DNA from: Bedellia somnulentella | Lineage: Eukaryota > Arthropoda > Insecta > Lepidoptera > Bedelliidae | Assembly: GCA_963576735.1 (NCBI GenBank) | Contig: OY755177.1 | Location: forward strand, 18,228,001 to 18,292,000 | Length of the DNA: 64,000 nucleotides | Reading direction: 5' to 3' | Part shown: one piece after another, positions 40,807 to 50,822 of the stretch | Layout of the letters: every line of letters starts with the position of its first letter | Numbering within the stretch: the first letter of the stretch is position 1 | Made by a program: the position numbers and the translations under genes | Notes under the pieces: model-generated | The model's input: only the letters and a program-made list of their open reading frames with translations | Databases searched by the model: none | Told to the model about the DNA's origin: nothing

Positions 40807-43776
40807 ATGGCCACCATAGATCTTTTGGACCAAATTGATAATAAGTACGAAGTAAAGTGTCACTCTCTTGATGCACCGGATATATGCGGTAATATATTAA
40901 AAAAATATACATTCAAAACATTGCACGTCAATATAAGAAGCTTAAATAAAAATTTTGACCAACTGGTTCTTGCGCTTCAACGTTTAAACTTTAATTTAGA
41001 CGCAGTAATCCTGAGTGAATGTTGGCTCCAAAAAACACCCACTATCCACGAGCTGAAAGGGTATACTAAATTTCACACTAATAAATATATTAATAAATCC
41101 GGTGGCGTGGTAATATACGTTCATGACTCATGGTCAGCTAGTGGTGTTGAGCTTAATGTTGATGAAGCTAACAGTATCCTTGTAAATGTTGGAGAAATCT
41201 TTTCTATTGTAGGAATTTATCGCCCTCCTTCCTACCGCGACCCAAGTATTTTTATTAACTCCTTAGAAATTAATTTAAAATCCTGTAAACATAATCCAAA
41301 TCTTATTATTGGCGGAGATATGAACATCGATATATTGGGTCCAGCAGCAACCAGTAAACATGCTTTAGACTATTTCGATGTCATGACTGAAAAAGGTCTT
41401 GTATCAGGAATTGACAAACCTACTCACGGTAAGGCGTGTCTTGACCATTTCTTTGTTCCATCAACATGTCGAGCAGAGTCTATTGTCTGCTCCTCTGATC
41501 TTACTGACCATTTTCTATGCATGGTAGGAATCACATGTGACACCAAAGAACGCAGTAAAACTAAAAATAAAACTAGGATCAAAATAAATGTAGATTTAAT
41601 TAAAAATGACCTTCAGAATACTGATTGGAGCACTATCTTAAACAGCGAAATGGATGACGCAGTCAAACTGTTCTCCTCAAAAATTCACTCTGTCGTAGAT
41701 AAACATACGTCAATATTAGCAGTTTCTCGTAGAGATGTAATTCTAGCTCCATGGGTCACTCATGGACTTTTAAAGTGTTCAAAACAACGTGACAAACTAC
41801 ATATGGACTTTCGGAAGGATCCGGATAACCCCATCAAAAAACTTATTTTCACCAGGTATAGAAATTTTTATATTCAATTACTTAGGAAAATTAAATCGGA
41901 ATACTATGCCAATAAACTGAATGAAAATAAAAAATGTAGTAAAGGACTCTGGAAAACCATTAATTCCATAACACACAAGTCCGCTAACAAGGATAAAGCC
42001 GAAACCCTAATTTCACTAAAGGAATCCGAACTAAAGTCAGTTAATCATGTTAACGAATTTTTTCTCGGAGTCGGGCAAACATTAGCAGACAAAACTTTGT
42101 CATCACTTAATGAATCTGAAGAGTCACTAGCTTCCAAAATAAAAACTAATAATCACTCCCCACTCTTTTCGCTCTTCCTCACGCCGACTGATCCTGAGGA
42201 AATTATAGAACTTATACTTGCTTTGGAACCACAAAAAGCCCCGGGTTTAGATGGAATCAGTAATGAACTGACTAAATCTCTTGCCCCACTTATAGCCTTG
42301 CCTTTATCTAGCATCTTCAATAAAAGTATACTGAATGGTTCTTTTCCGAAACAGTGGAAGACTTCATTAGTGAAACCTATCTACAAATCTGGTGATAAAC
42401 GTATACCTGGTAATTACCGTCCTATCACATTACTAGGGGTTTTCTCCAAACTTCTAGAGAGATTAATTAATGATAGGTTAGTCAAATATCTAGAGTCAAA
42501 CAATTTGCTTATGGAAAACCAATTCGGCTTTCGAAGGGGTAGATCTACTGAGGATGCGATAGGACTAATGGTTGATATTGTATCAAATCATCTTGATCGT
42601 GGTCGTAATGCACTAGGAGTATTCTTGGATCTGGCCAAGGCGTTCGACACCGTGTCCATTAAGATCTTGCTTAAAAAAATGGAAGCCTTAGGTATTCGCG
42701 GAGTAGCTATCAACTGGTTTACAAGCTATCTTACCGGGAGAAAACAGTGCACCAAGATTGGTAGTGCAATTAGTTCTCTTGGTGATGTATCTTATGGCGT
42801 ACCACAGGGTAGTATACTCGGGCCAACACTGTTCTTAATATATATTAATGACATTTGCGCTAAAGTTATATTAAACGCAGACATTGTATGCTACGCTGAT
42901 GATACTGCCATAATTTTTCAGGGGAACTCTTGGGAAGATGTACAAGTAACTGCACAGCTAGGTCTTTCGCAAATATCTAACTGGCTGAAAATAAATCTTT
43001 TAAGCCTTAACGTATCAAAAACGCACTTTTTGTGTTTTCACAAGACTAAGTCGTCAGCCCCACCTTCGAACCTAACCACTGTAAAAATCCACGATGAAAT
43101 GTGCTCAAATGTCAATTCATCAACACATCCATGTACATGTGCTTCTATAAATAAAACTAAAAATGTCAAATATCTAGGAATTAACATTGATGAAAATTTA
43201 AATTTTAAGGAGCATATCTCCATCACTTCCTCTAGAGTACGAAAATTGATATTTGCTATGAAACTTCTTCGAGAGGTCACTGAGGGAAGGGTTCTCAAGA
43301 TGGTGTATTATGCTTTGTGCCAATCCGTACTGAACTATTGCATTTTGATTTGGGGTGGATGTGCTGTTTCAGTCCTCATAATATTAGAAAGGGCCCAAAG
43401 GGCTGTGCTAAAAACCCTTCTCCGGAAACCTCGCAGATATTCCACATCACTTTTATTCGCAGATTCAGAAGTTCTAAGCGTACGCAAACTATTTATTTTG
43501 AAAGCAGTGTTGTATGCTCACCGTAATATAGCTCAAAGTCCATTATATAAAGAACTGTTGAAAAAACGAAAATTTACAATTCCTGTACCTTCTTTTATAA
43601 CCAGTTTTGGCCAACGATTTAGAAATTTTTTGTCCCCTTTTATGTACAATAAATTAATTTCCAAATTTCCTGACTTAAAATCTTATGGTAACTGGGATTT
43701 TAAAAAGAAGGTATCTGCTATAATTATGGAAATCAGTTTTGATGAAGCGGAATCTTTGTTAAAAGTATTGAATTAA
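40807..43776 (+). CDS. LINE ORF2: endonuclease and reverse transcriptase
   Basis: 989 residues, uninterrupted. The N-terminal APE/EEP-type endonuclease keeps Asn42, Glu71, Tyr138 (before Arg-Pro-Pro), Gly-Gly-Asp171-Met-Asn173, Asp213 and Asp234-His235, the residues expected for nicking target DNA. The reverse transcriptase (about 465-730) has Ala-Pro-Gly-Leu-Asp-Gly, Asn-Tyr-Arg-Pro-Ile, Asn-Gln-Phe-Gly-Phe-Arg, the first catalytic Asp608 in Phe-Leu-Asp-Leu-Ala-Lys-Ala-Phe-Asp, Gly-Val-Pro-Gln-Gly-Ser at 664 and Tyr-Ala-Asp-Asp at 696-699. A C-terminal region of about 250 residues follows, without RNase H. The start ATG has a good context (TTCATGGCC). All key residues are present, so the enzyme could be active. 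Confidence 0.92.
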   Translation: MATIDLLDQIDNKYEVKCHSLDAPDICGNILKKYTFKTLHVNIRSLNKNFDQLVLALQRLNFNLDAVILSECWLQKTPTIHELKGYTKFHTNKYINKSGGVVIYVHDSWSASGVELNVDEANSILVNVGEIFSIVGIYRPPSYRDPSIFINSLEINLKSCKHNPNLIIGGDMNIDILGPAATSKHALDYFDVMTEKGLVSGIDKPTHGKACLDHFFVPSTCRAESIVCSSDLTDHFLCMVGITCDTKERSKTKNKTRIKINVDLIKNDLQNTDWSTILNSEMDDAVKLFSSKIHSVVDKHTSILAVSRRDVILAPWVTHGLLKCSKQRDKLHMDFRKDPDNPIKKLIFTRYRNFYIQLLRKIKSEYYANKLNENKKCSKGLWKTINSITHKSANKDKAETLISLKESELKSVNHVNEFFLGVGQTLADKTLSSLNESEESLASKIKTNNHSPLFSLFLTPTDPEEIIELILALEPQKAPGLDGISNELTKSLAPLIALPLSSIFNKSILNGSFPKQWKTSLVKPIYKSGDKRIPGNYRPITLLGVFSKLLERLINDRLVKYLESNNLLMENQFGFRRGRSTEDAIGLMVDIVSNHLDRGRNALGVFLDLAKAFDTVSIKILLKKMEALGIRGVAINWFTSYLTGRKQCTKIGSAISSLGDVSYGVPQGSILGPTLFLIYINDICAKVILNADIVCYADDTAIIFQGNSWEDVQVTAQLGLSQISNWLKINLLSLNVSKTHFLCFHKTKSSAPPSNLTTVKIHDEMCSNVNSSTHPCTCASINKTKNVKYLGINIDENLNFKEHISITSSRVRKLIFAMKLLREVTEGRVLKMVYYALCQSVLNYCILIWGGCAVSVLIILERAQRAVLKTLLRKPRRYSTSLLFADSEVLSVRKLFILKAVLYAHRNIAQSPLYKELLKKRKFTIPVPSFITSFGQRFRNFLSPFMYNKLISKFPDLKSYGNWDFKKKVSAIIMEISFDEAESLLKVLN

Positions 43777-43785
43777 TATTGCTCT

Positions 43786-43893
43786 TTAATAAACACACAC
43801 ACACACACACTCACATACACACACACACACACACACACTCACACACACTCTCACTCACACACACACATACACGCGCGCGCGCACAAACACGCA
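43786..43893 (+). repeat. (AC)n-rich microsatellite in the LINE 3' UTR
   Basis: About 100 bases of ACACAC with CACTC and CGCGCG interruptions, starting just after the ORF2 stop. Confidence 0.9.
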
Positions 43894-44098
43894 TCTCTCT
43901 CAGTTATTATAATATATAACTGTTTTTCTTTTACCTTGTTTCTTTGTGGCAGTTAATATTATTTTCTATTATTATATTATTTTTTATGTTTTTGTAGTCT
44001 AACAATCTTAAAATTAAGTAAAATGTACAATTTTATTACTAAGATCTCTTTTTGTAAACAATTAATTAGTAAGCTTTTTTGGTAGTTTTTGTTTTACC

Positions 44099-44135
44099 GA
44101 TCCCTGCGATACAGGCTCCGCCTAGTGCAAGGATC
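44099..44135 (+). promoter_or_regulatory. LINE 3' UTR hairpin
   Basis: GATCC/GGATC and TGC/GCA form the stem around GATACAGG...CCTAGT. The same loop with a different stem occurs at 49016-49053. It is likely to be recognised by the element's reverse transcriptase, as 3' stem-loops are for several LINE clades. Confidence 0.6.
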
Positions 44136-44340
44136 ATCAATTTACTATGTATCTGTAATTTTTGGTGTGTTAATAAACTGTTTTTTTTTTTTTTTTTGAA
44201 TTGGAACTGGCGAATAAGGCATATTTAAATTAGTTAAAACCCAAAATTTCAAAAGAATCGGCTAGTCGTTCCAGAGAACTTTTCGAATAAACGCTATGAT
44301 TGTATTATAAACTAACTTAATAATAAATAAGCATAATAAT

Positions 44341-44700
44341 AAGCATAAACGTTCACGCCGAATATCCACGAAGGGGTTGGCAGAGGTACTAATACTTCTA
44401 AACATCACGTGACTTTGTCACCTGGTGTTCCGAGTACCCACGTTTTGCATGGACAGTGTACTCACGTGATAGGGGGCAGGCCTATCGCCGTTTTGTACGA
44501 ATACACTGTCACATGACTAAGTACAACTCAGCCATGTGGGTTTCCTCACGATGTTTTCCCTCACCGTTAACAACCATGATAAATTAACCACACATATGTC
44601 TTTAGAAAAGACAAATTGGTGTAGGCCCGACCCAGGATTTGAACACTAGTCGTTTGCACGATACTGAGTGTTCTACCCACTGGGCTATCACGGTTGCTTA
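44341..44700 (-). mobile_element. Family A SINE, full length, well preserved
   Basis: Reversed end AAACGTTCACGCCG on the left and head GGGCTATCACGGTT on the right. The ATGTT tail is replaced by AATAAT-rich sequence. The flanking duplication is unclear. Confidence 0.87.
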
Positions 44701-44701
44701 A

Positions 44702-46034
44702 TAAATTTAACAAATATTTATTCCTAAATATATATTAATTAAAAATGTCCTATCTTTTTGTGCTCCTCGTGTGGCAATTTAGCGTATATAGCATTATTCG
44801 GCAATGCGACTAGACCCCTCACTGACTACTAATGCTATGAAAAAAAATAATGTTTGAAAAAACAATTGGGTACTTGTCTTGTACTTCTCTCCTACGGCAA
44901 CTAATATAGTGCCCTCCATAGATATTTTAGTTTATTTTTTGAAAACAATCCATATAAATGCTTATCAGTGAAGTCAAATTACGTAAACACCTTTTTTTCC
45001 GACAAAACAGCAGATAAACCCCAATTTACCGGTAAGTTATCTTAAAATTAAAATACTGAGATCTCTCCCACACATAAATATTCAATCTTATAATTAGCAT
45101 CATCTCACTATTCCCACCGGTCTGGAGTTTACTTAGTATAAGAATCTAGAACCAACGATGCTTGGCTAATAAAGATATCACTTTACAATGCAAGCAATGT
45201 AAAATACAACAAAACGGTTAAAATGATAAAAATAAATACTTTTACTAAAATGTCTCACAAAAAATAATAAATTGCTAACCAAGACAACCCAATACTTTAG
45301 CCAGTAATAAATAAATATTTAGGCTGAAAAGAATACGATGATATTTTGAACAGTTAATTCTTCAATTCAGGAGCTTTTGTGCTCCAAATGGAACTTTTCA
45401 TCCTCCATGAAAGCTGTAATATTAAACAAGCTTTTTATTTTGTCATTTTCAAGCTTAGTTTTCCATTGTTAGCTTTCATTACCAAAAAGGCTGAGTTTTG
45501 CGGAGGTTTCCTTTCTTAAATAAAATAATATTTTTTTAATCTATTGCTGTATTATATAAAGTTTGCATTAAAATTGTAAATAAATTAACTCTTTTGTTAC
45601 ATTTTAATGTACAGATCTTTTTTGAGTCACTAGAGTAGTATTCGGTTGCAAATTAATTGCACTTTTCTTTGTTGGACGATATTAATTGTTGTAACGCAGG
45701 AATAACCTCACTGCCATAGATGCTTATTGTATAATTTACTTTCTCATATTATTTTTTTAGACTAGTGTATTATTATCGAAGCAATTTCTCACAGTACATT
45801 CAATGTGACTATGGAGAGAAACATAAAAATCTTGATATGTTTTGACACTAAAAGTGTTCTGCTATATTTGCTTATTTATTAATTTTAAAGAAAGAAGTAC
45901 AGAATAAACATTTATTCACGTTAATATTACAATAAAAATCAGTGCACTTAAAACTAATTAATAAGTGATTTAACCGTTGAACTAGTATAAATCTAATGTG
46001 TTACGAAATGGAGGAAACTTAAAACAATTTTGCA
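44702..46034. other. AT-rich stretch without recognised features
   Basis: It may contain the body of the Helitron-like element whose 3' end lies at 46072. I could not find its 5' end. Confidence 0.3.
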
Positions 46035-46072
46035 ACCCTTAATACCCGAGCAAATCCGGGGCGGTCCGCTAG
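46035..46072 (+). mobile_element. Helitron-like 3' end
   Basis: TACCCGAGCAAATCCGGGG followed by CGGTCCGCTAG and T: a small hairpin (CCCG...CGGG) about 10 bases before the terminal CTAG, as at Helitron 3' ends. Confidence 0.5.
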
Positions 46073-46089
46073 TTCTCAAATCCTCACGC

Positions 46090-46368
46090 TTACAACCTCC
46101 ACAATGTATTCATATAAACCGCATTGTCCATAAAAAGTAAATTCCGATATTCTGGCATATCTCCGAGGCAAAGAAGCCTGCGACGCGGGTTAGGGGATGA
46201 GGTTCTATTTTCAGAAGTCGTGGGCGAACCACCCCCGCACTCGGTTACAATATTTTCTACCAAACGAATGATCATTTTTGTTCGCTCCCAGCAATGAATT
46301 AAGCTAATTTGTTTGGTATTACATAAATGAAATTCGATGTCTATCTTACCGGAGGTCAATTTGGGCAT
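46090..46368 (-). CDS. Unassigned ORF, 92 codons
   Basis: Starts ATG at 46368 and ends TAA at 46090. Composition is balanced compared with its AT-rich surroundings, with a Cys-Gly-Gly-Gly-Ser-Pro stretch, a Pro-Arg-Arg-Arg basic run and a C-terminal Trp-Arg-Leu. I recognise no domain. It lies just beyond a Helitron-like 3' end and may be an exon, a captured gene piece or chance. No splice sites could be chosen. Confidence 0.25.
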   Translation of the reverse strand: MPKLTSGKIDIEFHLCNTKQISLIHCWERTKMIIRLVENIVTECGGGSPTTSENRTSSPNPRRRLLCLGDMPEYRNLLFMDNAVYMNTLWRL

Positions 46369-46931
46369 TCAGTTACTAAGTTATGCCTTTAATTTGTGTT
46401 AAGTTAGGGAAAAAATAATTGATTGGCTCTACTTCATAACTATTTAAACACCTCTCGATTTGTATAGTTTAATTTTTTTATGTCCTTTTATTTTAAAACA
46501 CTATTCCCTTTTAAGTCCAGTGTGCGTTGTACGAATAAAAAAAAAATTCAATCAAAGATCTTTTTCTGTATTAATTTCTGATGTTAATTTATACGTATTT
46601 ACATTAATATTTCTTTAATTTATAATGTGCTGAATTTTATGTATTTAACCATTACCAGCCCTTTTTGGAATTTAATACTGTGAGTCGTGGTTGTCTGTAC
46701 TCTACAGATATTTTATATAAGTGCTAAGTTTCTAAACTTAAAGAGCACACAGAATTAAAGCCTTGGTCAACTGAAGTAAAGTTTCAGTAATTCCACTTAA
46801 GTTATGTCTTCTCCTAAAGCAGGAAAGACAAGATTTATTACATTATATTTTCAAAGGAACGATTTCCTTCAACGACTTCATGATGTGATTTTAGAATGAT
46901 GTAAAAATGAAATATTTGTTTGCCACCCTAG
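46369..46931. other. Stretch without recognised features
   Basis: Nothing supported. Confidence 0.3.
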
Positions 46932-46944
46932 ACTATGAAGAGAC

Positions 46945-47311
46945 CGTGATAGCCCAGTGGGTAGAACACTCGGTTATCGTGCAAACGACTAGTGTTCGAA
47001 TCCTGGGTCGGGCCTACACCAATTTATCTTTTCTAAAGACATATGTGTGGTTAATTTATCATGGTTGTTAACGGTGAGGGAAAACATCGTGAGGAAACCC
47101 ACATGGCTGAGTTGTACTTAGTCATGTGACAGTGTATTCGTACAAAACGGCGATAGGTCTGCCCCCTATCACGTGAGTACACTGTCCATGCAAAACGTGG
47201 GTACTCTGAACACCAGGTGACAAAGTCACGTGATGTTCAGAAGTATATGTACCTCTGCCAACCCCTTCGGGGATATTCGGCGTGAACGTTTATGTTATGT
47301 TATGTTATGTT
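46945..47311 (+). mobile_element. Family A SINE, full length, perfect target-site duplication
   Basis: Flanked by ACTATGAAGAGAC (46932-46944 and 47312-47324, 13 of 13). Head, body and (ATGTT)4 tail are intact. Together with 17747-18118 it best represents the family. Confidence 0.93.
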
Positions 47312-47571
47312 ACTATGAAGAGACTGATAATCTTCTAAAAATAACAAAATGAATTAACGAGTGACCTAACTCAAAACCACAAAACTGACGCGCAAACACA
47401 CACACACATACACCTACTCATTAATTATATTAACCTTATCTTAAATAATAAAAAATATATATATTATTGTACCTAAAAATATATATAATATCATATTATG
47501 AATTAATCACTATTAATTAATAAATTATTATTAATTGATTGAATTAATTAAATTGTCATTGTATCAGAGAT

Positions 47572-48636
47572 CATTTTTTAACTGACTTCAAAAAAAGGAG
47601 TGTTCTCAATTCGTCCGGTATATATATTTTTTTTTTTTTTTTTTTTTTTTTATATTTGTTCGCCGATTACTTCGCCATTTATGAACCGATTTTGATTATT
47701 ATTTTTTTATTCGAAAGAAGATACTTCCGGATTGGTACCATGATGAGGATATCAGGGTCTGATGATGGGATCCTGGAGAAATCGAGGGGAACCCTCAAAT
47801 TTTATAGGCAAATGTACCGCGTTTTACATATTTTCTGAACTTATATTGGCATTTGCTTCTGAAAATCATATTGTTATGCTGCTGAGCTGATGATAGAAGG
47901 TGTGGATCCTCAATCACTAGGTATTAGGAAACAGTTCTTTCCACATTCTATATAGATTTATACTCCTCTTCGTAGCTTTTATGAAGAGAAGTACAGGTTC
48001 ACTAAACATTTCTTTTGTTATGTTATTGTTACCGAGAAAGTACCATGAGACCAGGATCTGATGATGGCATCCCAGGAAATCGAGGGGACTGTCGAAACTC
48101 ACAATTATGTGACTTTCTATTTGTTCAATACGCCGATAGGCCTGCCCTGTATAACGTGAGAACACTGCCTAATAAATCGTGGGTACTCTGAACAACAGGT
48201 GACAATGTCACGTGATATTCAGAAGTATTACTACCTCTGCTAACCCCTTCAGGGATATTCGGCGTGAGCGTTTGAGTCTTTCTTGGTAATGTAAGGTTAC
48301 ATATGGTTGAGCCTATTTAATATCGTACTATAATAGAAATACCGGAAATACGAAGAATAATACAGTAATTGTCGCTTCCTCATCCGAGAGGCATCTTTGC
48401 CAGGTCTACCCATCTCTAAAACTCGTAAAATAAAATAATTTTTAACAAAAAAAAAACCGACTTCATAGAAAAACAACCGAAAATAAACAATCTAGTACTA
48501 AAAAGTACGAAATAAGTTTTTTAATTGAATATGAGTACTGTGATTGATACCTTAGCAATTTCTTTATTCCACACGCGTCAGTTCAACCTACCTAAATATT
48601 ACAATTCTCTGAAATTAATTTTTGAGTCGGTGCCAG
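47572..48636 (+). repeat. Repeat C, copy 2
   Basis: Starts TTAACTGACTTCAAAAAAAGG and ends TTTTTGAGTCGGTGCCAG. It has the same internal order as copy 1 at 21964, including the family A piece. A long T-run follows the start. No 53-base flank duplication was found here. Open frames shared by both copies are on the antisense strand and lack motifs. Confidence 0.7.
48100..48272 (+). mobile_element. Family A 3' portion embedded in repeat C copy 2
   Basis: TATGTGACTTTCTATTTGTT to GATATTCGGCGTGAGCG, at the same break points as in copy 1. Confidence 0.65.
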
Positions 48637-48800
48637 ACAAACAAAAGTAAATTCACCCTGCTATCTATCTCTGATTATTACAATCTAAAAAATATTATAT
48701 CGTACAAAAATCAATTTACCCTACAACTACAAGGTACCCTACATTTTACATGTATATGAAGTGCGAAATACACACTTCTTATTATCAATAATCATCGAGG

Positions 48801-49002
48801 CTGGCACCGGCTCACAAATTAATTTAAGAGAATTTTAAGATTTAGGTAGGTTGAACTGACGCGTGTGGAATAAAGAAATTGCTAAGGTATCAATCACAGT
48901 ACTCATATTCAATTAAAAAACTTATTTCGTACTTTTTAGTACTAGATTGTTTATTTTCGGTTGTTTTTCTATGAAGTCGGTTTTCTTTTTGTTAAAAATT
49001 AT
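48801..49002 (-). repeat. Inverted 3' end of repeat C
   Basis: Reverse complement of 48437-48636, including CACACGCGTCAGTTCAAC, giving a palindrome with arms of about 200 bases and a loop of about 164 bases. Confidence 0.85.
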
Positions 49003-49119
49003 GTATAATTTATTAGGCTGCCCGCGATACAGGTCTAACCTAGTGCGGGGGCCACAGATATAATAATAACTGTAATTGTACTGTTTTTGGAAATAAATGA
49101 ATTTGAATTGAATTTGAAT
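49003..49119 (+). mobile_element. LINE 3' end fragment with conserved hairpin
   Basis: GCGATACAGG...CCTAGTGCG (hairpin 49016-49053), then CTGTAATTGTACTG, AATAAATG and a TTGAAT-type tail. It is a 5'-truncated relative of the LINE at 39271-44195, not identical to it. Confidence 0.7.
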
Positions 49120-49160
49120 CACTAAAAACAGAGTCCAATAAAAATATTTTTGAGTCTAAT

Positions 49161-49391
49161 ATATACATATACTCACGGTTATAAATCCCTAGATAGGGTA
49201 GCCAGAGCTTCGGTTTGAGAAATTCTTCAGCCACTTTGGAAGTTGTGTGGGGAAAATATTGTAAAACAAAGGTTTTTGGTGATGAAGTCACCCAAAAATC
49301 ACTTGAAAAACCCCTATACCTTAAGTCGCTTCTTACGATCACCCACATGTAGAAATGGGGTAGTTCTATTCTAAGCCGACACATCACAGCA
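49161..49391 (-). mobile_element. Family B copy, diverged
   Basis: Minus-strand copy from ATATACATATACTCACGG to GCCGACACATCACAGC, missing GGTCTCCAACC. Confidence 0.78.
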
Positions 49392-49413
49392 GCCTTGAGT
49401 ATATGTATGTATA

Positions 49414-49652
49414 CAGTTGCCGTGTAGTACAGCTTAGAATGTCACTACCCCTTTCTACCCACCGGTGTCGTAGGTTTTTTTACGTGTTTTTTTTTTAAGC
49501 GATTTGGTTGGAGACCCATCACCAAGGTCATACTTTATTTCTACCATCTTGTCCCCTTTCAACTTCCAAGTGTGGCTGAAGAGTTTCTAGCTCCAAAGCC
49601 CCGCTACCCCTTTTTGAGATTTATGGCCGTGAGTGTATACATATATACAGTA
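49414..49652 (+). mobile_element. Family B copy, diverged
   Basis: GTTGCCGTGTAGTACAGC to ATGGCCGTGAGTGTATACAT. Head-to-head with the neighbour at 49161. Confidence 0.78.
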
Positions 49653-49876
49653 ATCTATTTCAGAAGAAAGTTTAATCGACGTGTTGAAATATAAACATTT
49701 TGCAGGCGTTCTTGTGTAAGCGAATAATTTATTCAAGCCCTGAGACTTTGTAATGTAAATTTGTTAACATAACGTGTAGTGCCGCCTTAAGGAGAATTCT
49801 ACGAGCTTTTCTAGTATATTATTAAGATCACCGTACCACACCTCGGTATGAAAGTTTTTTTAAGCTTATGTACTAA

Positions 49877-50071
49877 CTAGTGGTCCGCCCCGGCTTCGCG
49901 CGGATGGTGTTAATTATTTTACACTGCTTAACCCCTACGATAGTGAACGTGATGAATATATAGCATGTGTTGTTTAATATTCATTGGTGAAAGAGGTTTT
50001 CAAATCGGTTTTGTATTTTTGAGCCTATTCATTACAATCAAAAAAAGTTTCCCTTTTATAATTAGTGTAGA
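49877..50071 (-). mobile_element. Short Helitron-like element
   Basis: Minus strand: starts TCTACACTAATTATAAAAGG and ends CGGGGCGGACCACTAG, between A and T, as in Helitrons. 195 bp, non-coding. Confidence 0.65.
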
Positions 50072-50225
50072 TAAAAGTTTCGATAGTTTTGTGGTAAGAG
50101 GTTGGTCTTGTATTCAGGAGGTTTAGATTCGAAACTAGTATTCAAAGTAAAATGTTTATTTATGAAAAAATAAATATTGAAATAAAATTTAACATATATT
50201 TAAGATGGGTCGAATTGTAAAGTAA

Positions 50226-50412
50226 TACATACATACATATACTCACGCCATTAGTTCCCATTGGGGTAGGCAGAGACTATTGATCGCCACTTCGTACGAT
50301 CCTGACAAACCTTTTTAGCTTCGTTTACATCCATCAATCTTTTCATACATGCTCTTTTATTCTTCACACTTCGGACGCCAGCCTTTTTGAGCACACTCTC
50401 AACTTGGTCCAA
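50226..50412 (-). mobile_element. Family E LINE 3' end
   Basis: + strand CATACATATACTCACGCCAT, CCATTGGGGTAGGCAGAGAC, CTTCGGACGCC and GAGCACACTCTCAAC. Well preserved and 5'-truncated. Confidence 0.75.
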
Positions 50413-50449
50413 GTGTATTCAAAAGTAATGCTTTAATATATTAGTTACT

Positions 50450-50545
50450 GCCGTGTGGTGCCGGCTGTCGTAAGAGGCGACTAAGGGTATATGGCTTATG
50501 TTAGTGATTTTTAGGTGATATGGTTGGAGTTAGAGTGATTTAAAA
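50450..50545 (+). mobile_element. Family B fragment
   Basis: CTGCCGTGTGGTGCCGGC, then TCGTAAGAGGCGACTAAGGG and GATATGGTTGGAG, with a deletion after the first 20 bases. Confidence 0.6.
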
Positions 50546-50599
50546 GAGAGGTTTAAAAATTTGGGTGATGGTGGAAGAATGCCTGAGGTTGTGTCAAAA

Positions 50600-50638
50600 T
50601 AACTATTTCATGCGGAAGAAGTCGGGCGCAAAAGCTAG
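50600..50638 (+). mobile_element. Helitron-like 3' end remnant
   Basis: ATGCGGAAGAAGTCGGGCGC followed by AAAAGCTAGT. I recognise the lepidopteran Helitron end of the form GAAGTCGCGGGC...AGCTAGT. The D2 insertion begins beside it. Confidence 0.45.
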
Positions 50639-50648
50639 TGGATTCATA

Positions 50649-50809
50649 ATTTAAATCTTTTTGTTCATGAAAACCTCATGTGGGGATTATTAATAATAAT
50701 TAAAGAATAAATAAAGGAAAGAAAAATTTCGACACAGGCGGGGAGCTACCGTGTCAGTTGGCTGCCAGTGCGAAATTCTTCTATCCTTTATTTATTCTTT
50801 AATTATTAT
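50649..50809 (+). mobile_element. Element D, fold-back copy 2
   Basis: 13-base duplication TAGTGGATTCATA at 50636-50648 and 50810-50822. Same start as copy 1 (TTTAAATCTTTTTGTTCATG). The arms AATAATTAAAGAATAAATA and the reverse complement near 50786-50808 pair perfectly around a GC-richer loop (GGCGGGGAGCTACC). Confidence 0.8.
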
Positions 50810-50822
50810 TAGTGGATTCATA

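Larger units (their letters stand above)
39271..44195 (+). mobile_element. Full-length non-LTR retrotransposon (LINE), CR1/Jockey group
   Basis: A 4.9-kb element with a repeated 5' UTR, two intact ORFs, a 324-base spacer and a 3' UTR with an AC-rich microsatellite and a hairpin, ending AATAAACTG plus a T-run. TTGAATTG at 39263-39270 and 44196-44203 is a likely target-site duplication that fixes both ends. ORF2 has an apurinic-type endonuclease and a reverse transcriptase but no RNase H, and ORF1 has a PHD-like finger. This architecture is known for the CR1/Jockey group. I cannot fix the clade by eye. Both ORFs are open over their whole length, so the copy may be recent and competent. Confidence 0.88.

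Noticed and set aside
40181..40819. 212-codon frame overlapping LINE ORF1 and the spacer
   Set aside because: It is out of frame with ORF1 and becomes low-complexity in the spacer. No ORF1/ORF2 domain.
43786..43893. AC-rich tract as Z-DNA regulatory element
   Set aside because: It is a plain microsatellite in the LINE 3' UTR. Nothing beyond composition supports regulation.
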